From the NCBI GenBank assembly GCA_947488655.1, contig CANKZZ010000003.1, positions 496,001 through 560,000 on the forward strand: DNA of 64,000 nt, given 5' to 3'. The notes beneath the pieces are model-generated. The model was not told the origin of the DNA. It did not search any database and was given only the letters and a program-made list of their open reading frames with translations. The position numbers were made by a program, and so were the translations under genes. This document shows positions 62,014 to 64,000 of the stretch, piece by piece. The number at the start of each line of letters is the position of its first letter. Positions within the stretch are counted from its first letter, which is position 1. This DNA is from an uncultured Psychroserpens sp. (GTDB lineage: Bacteria; Bacteroidota; Bacteroidia; Flavobacteriales; Flavobacteriaceae).

Positions 62014-62648
62014 TAATTGATTTGGTTTTATTAATTGTAAAAATACAATTATTTGTGAGTTTTGGAAATTGAAGTTGTTAACAGTTAGTTAAGCCCTTGG
62101 CTTTTAATTTAAGCGTTATCTAGTGTCTTTTCTTTTAAGGGTTTAATTAATTTAACTAATTCAATTTCATGCATTTTAGCGACACAAACAATCTCATTTT
62201 CTCCTTTAGAATCTTCTATTACAAGTTTGTAAATAGTATCATCTACATAACCAACTGGATTTTTTGCAGAATTAATTATATCAAATGTTTTGGTTTTATG
62301 TTGATCTTTAAACCAACCATAGTTTGCTACATAAGTACACTGGTTATGAGAAATTACAATTTCTTACTTACCATATGTATTCAAAAACGAAACACATAAA
62401 AGGTAAAAACTTATTAACCCAAAAATAAAAATACTTACAAATAATTTGGCGTGTAATCTTTTTTCTGCGGAAATATAACATATCATGCTAATAACAGGCA
62501 GAGTAAATAGAATGAAGCTAAAAACAATCATTATAATTCTCGTAAAAATAGGAGAGGGTTCTATATAATGTGAATTTATTATCTATAAGCCTGCAATGAT
62601 TTATTTAAAAACCAACACAAAATTGCTGTTAATAATAAGAATACTCTT
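62014..62648. other. Stretch between parA and the barrel protein, mostly the broken gene
   Basis: Apart from the interrupted gene at 62109-62531, the 95 bases upstream of parA are AT-rich with no clear -33/-7 pair, and the 117 bases at 62532-62648 hold no frame of note and no T-tailed hairpin. Confidence 0.5.
62109..62531 (-). pseudogene. Membrane-protein gene interrupted by one in-frame stop
   Basis: On the minus strand ATG 62531 opens a frame with two hydrophobic helices (MIVFSFILFTLPVISMICYI and LFVSIFIFGLISFYLLCVSFL). It meets TAA at 62364-62366 after 55 codons and then runs on in the same frame for 84 codons to TAA at 62109-62111. The second part looks like ordinary protein: NQCTYVANYGWFKDQHK, AKNPVGYVDDTIYKLVIED, GENEIVCVAKMHEIEL. 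No frameshift is needed: one base change in the stop restores a 140-residue protein. Either a recent pseudogene, a sequencing error or, less likely, readthrough. Family not recognised. Confidence 0.7.
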
Positions 62649-63818
62649 TTAATTACTTAGGTTAAAAATATAAGATGCTTTTAGTGCTATTACACGAGTA
62701 TCTACCTCTAAGTCTAGAGAGTTGTTTACAAAAATAGAATATGTTTGTTGAGAATTTGGTTGATATAGTATGGCCAACTCAAAGGATTTATATAGTTGTA
62801 AACCAGCTTCAAAACCATAAGAAAAACTTGAATTTGACCCTGAACTATCTGAAAAAACAGACGCTCTATTTACCTTAAAATCATAATTAGTATAATTGTA
62901 TCCAAAGTTAATACGAGCAAAAGGATTTATGTTTTTATCATTTCTAAAATAATATGTAGGTGAAAAATTTAATATAAGTGAACTTCTACTAATATCATAA
63001 TATTCATTTTTAAAAGCTGGAGCAGTATTATAAGATAAAGAAATATCAAAATAAAGCTTACTATATAAATTTTTAAAATATGTTGGAGATGTATTTAAAC
63101 TTAAAAATATAATATATCCTTTATTATTACTTATTGATGGTTCCTGTTGTATACCAGTAATATTAGATTCATAATTATTAAATGTGATACCACCTCCAAA
63201 ATCTAATGTATAAAGTGATTTTAGCTCATTGTATTTTTGATCTCTTATTTGTTTTGTGGTTAATTCATAACCCTCAGAGTATGAAGCACAATTGTTGTAT
63301 TCATTAGTTAATTTAATAACTAGTGTTTTAGTAATATTTTGATTTTTTAATTGCGATCTCACGTTGATGCAATCTTCATAAATTACTGATAAAATACCTA
63401 AATTTCTTTTACTATTGCTTGTGTTATCAAAATTTTCGAGCTTAATAAGCTTTGAATTTTTAGAGAGATTTTGAATATAAAAATCTTTTGATTTTCGATC
63501 ACTGTAAAACGAGGTTTTACCATCAATTATTAAAATTAATGGCTGTATATAGCCATCTGCATATAACGTTTTATAAGTTAGATTGTCTGAATTGATTTTA
63601 AAAACTACATTTTCTAATTGGCTGAGATTAATGATACTATCGCTCTCTGCAAATTTAAAACTAAGTACGTTGTTGTGATCGCTTATTTCGTTAGAAAAGA
63701 ATCCTTCTTTAAATTCTCCATCGGTTAAAACCTCTCCAGGTATTGAATAGGTTTGTGAGAATAAGACATTAATATTTACTACTAATAAGAAGCCAAAAAC
63801 AAGGTAGTTTTTAATCAT
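62649..63818 (-). CDS. Outer-membrane beta-barrel protein
   Basis: A 389-residue exported protein. ATG 63818 gives a clean signal peptide (YLVFGFLLVVNINVLFSQ); the longer frame from 63890 would add a non-signal leader and is rejected. The N-terminal third is a soluble domain with GEVLTDGEFKEGFF at its start. From about residue 200 alternating aromatic strands follow (LYTLDFGGGITFNNYES, KLYFDISLSYNTAP, PFARINFGYNYTNY, SYGFEAGLQLYKSFELAILYQP), and the chain ends with an aromatic residue pattern (ALKASYIFNL) usual for barrels. Pore, receptor or enzyme role cannot be told. Confidence 0.8.
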   Translation of the reverse strand: MIKNYLVFGFLLVVNINVLFSQTYSIPGEVLTDGEFKEGFFSNEISDHNNVLSFKFAESDSIINLSQLENVVFKINSDNLTYKTLYADGYIQPLILIIDGKTSFYSDRKSKDFYIQNLSKNSKLIKLENFDNTSNSKRNLGILSVIYEDCINVRSQLKNQNITKTLVIKLTNEYNNCASYSEGYELTTKQIRDQKYNELKSLYTLDFGGGITFNNYESNITGIQQEPSISNNKGYIIFLSLNTSPTYFKNLYSKLYFDISLSYNTAPAFKNEYYDISRSSLILNFSPTYYFRNDKNINPFARINFGYNYTNYDFKVNRASVFSDSSGSNSSFSYGFEAGLQLYKSFELAILYQPNSQQTYSIFVNNSLDLEVDTRVIALKASYIFNLSN

Positions 63819-63952
63819 AGATTTGAGGTTTAAATATGTAAGATTGTTTAAAAAATAAAAATAGGGTAGCAATCTACTATTTAATATCAATTAAGTATTA
63901 ATAATTTAAATATTATTTAGAAGGAATCTTATGATTAGGAAATATTATGAAT

Positions 63953-64000
63953 TTAATCAAGCAAAATCTCTAAAATTTTAATCGCAGCATCACTAATTTT
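63953..64000 (-). CDS. Possible 3' end of a minus-strand gene running off the window
   Basis: From the right edge the minus strand reads KISDAAIKILEILLD then TAA at 63953-63955, in a frame open to the window end. The amphipathic helix looks like a protein C terminus, but 15 codons are too few for a firm call. The gap to the next gene downstream (ATG 63818) is about 130 bases. Confidence 0.35.
   Translation of the reverse strand, partial: KISDAAIKILEILLD

Noticed and set aside
1-64000. CRISPR array, rRNA operon, prophage or secretion island
   Set aside because: No regularly spaced direct repeats, no rRNA-like segments and no phage or transposase genes were found while reading; nearly all genes are flavobacterial core-type genes.

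Overview
The window looks like a chromosomal segment from a gliding marine-type member of the Flavobacteriaceae (Bacteroidota). The base composition is AT-rich, roughly one third G+C by eye. A gldI gene and a type IX secretion sorting domain are present. Many proteins are recognisably Bacteroidota-only families (DUF349, DUF3667, DUF3810, DUF5683, DUF6122, DUF6503, OstA-like). Promoters fit the Bacteroidota pattern TTG-N19-TAnnTTTG, and start codons lack Shine-Dalgarno motifs. I saw no rRNA, tRNA, CRISPR array, complete insertion sequence or prophage; this is mostly core genome.

Layout. 0.1-3.6 kb: a membrane protein, a RecD-like helicase, a small secreted protein and a DUF4126 protein. 3.6-7.4 kb: a surface-sugar and lipid cluster (kdsB, HAD phosphatase, CAT-fold acyltransferase, kdnB-like oxidase, PlsC-like acyltransferase), followed by 480 bases of non-coding or decayed DNA. 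7.9-9.5 kb: a SnoaL-like protein and a lipoprotein. 9.8-26.5 kb, all minus strand: DUF349, aroE, two tandem DUF368 transporters, a TPR protein, a class III aminotransferase, a large OstA/LptA-like protein, purA, a Fur-family regulator, relA/spoT, DUF3667, an M48 protease and a SpoU methylase. 26.7-32 kb: a 1470-residue secreted T9SS protein and a lipoprotein. 32-37.6 kb: two adjacent amidohydrolase-family genes and DUF3810. 37.9-42.9 kb: pepD, a cyclophilin-FKBP fusion, gldI, an nrnA-like gene and ndk. 42.9-49.2 kb: DUF2200, a DUF1963-like protein, a penicillin acylase, a DUF721/DciA-like protein, a lipoprotein and recF. 49.3-55.9 kb: a TPR membrane protein, ribH, two small membrane proteins, mutL, two rhomboids and an EEP-family protein. 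56-64 kb, minus strand: DUF6122, wbqC-like, lepB, dapB, DUF5683, parB, parA, a broken membrane-protein gene and an outer-membrane barrel.

Several groups are tightly packed with 1-4 base overlaps and are probably co-transcribed: kdsB-HAD-CAT, ostA-aminotransferase, nrnA-gldI-immunophilin, recF-lipoprotein, mutL-rhomboids, and parA-parB-DUF5683-dapB. Envelope themes recur: Kdo or Kdo8N supply, lipid carrier recycling, LPS transport, prolyl isomerases for gliding, and signal peptidase.

The most unusual signal is not a gene. The nine-base word TTTCCGAAG occurs 21 times (both strands, counted by eye) where less than one copy is expected from composition. It occurs in all six codon frames and in five intergenic gaps. 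This points to selection on the DNA word itself, as for an uptake or protein-recognition sequence. A second clear find is a gene at 62109-62531 split by one in-frame stop.
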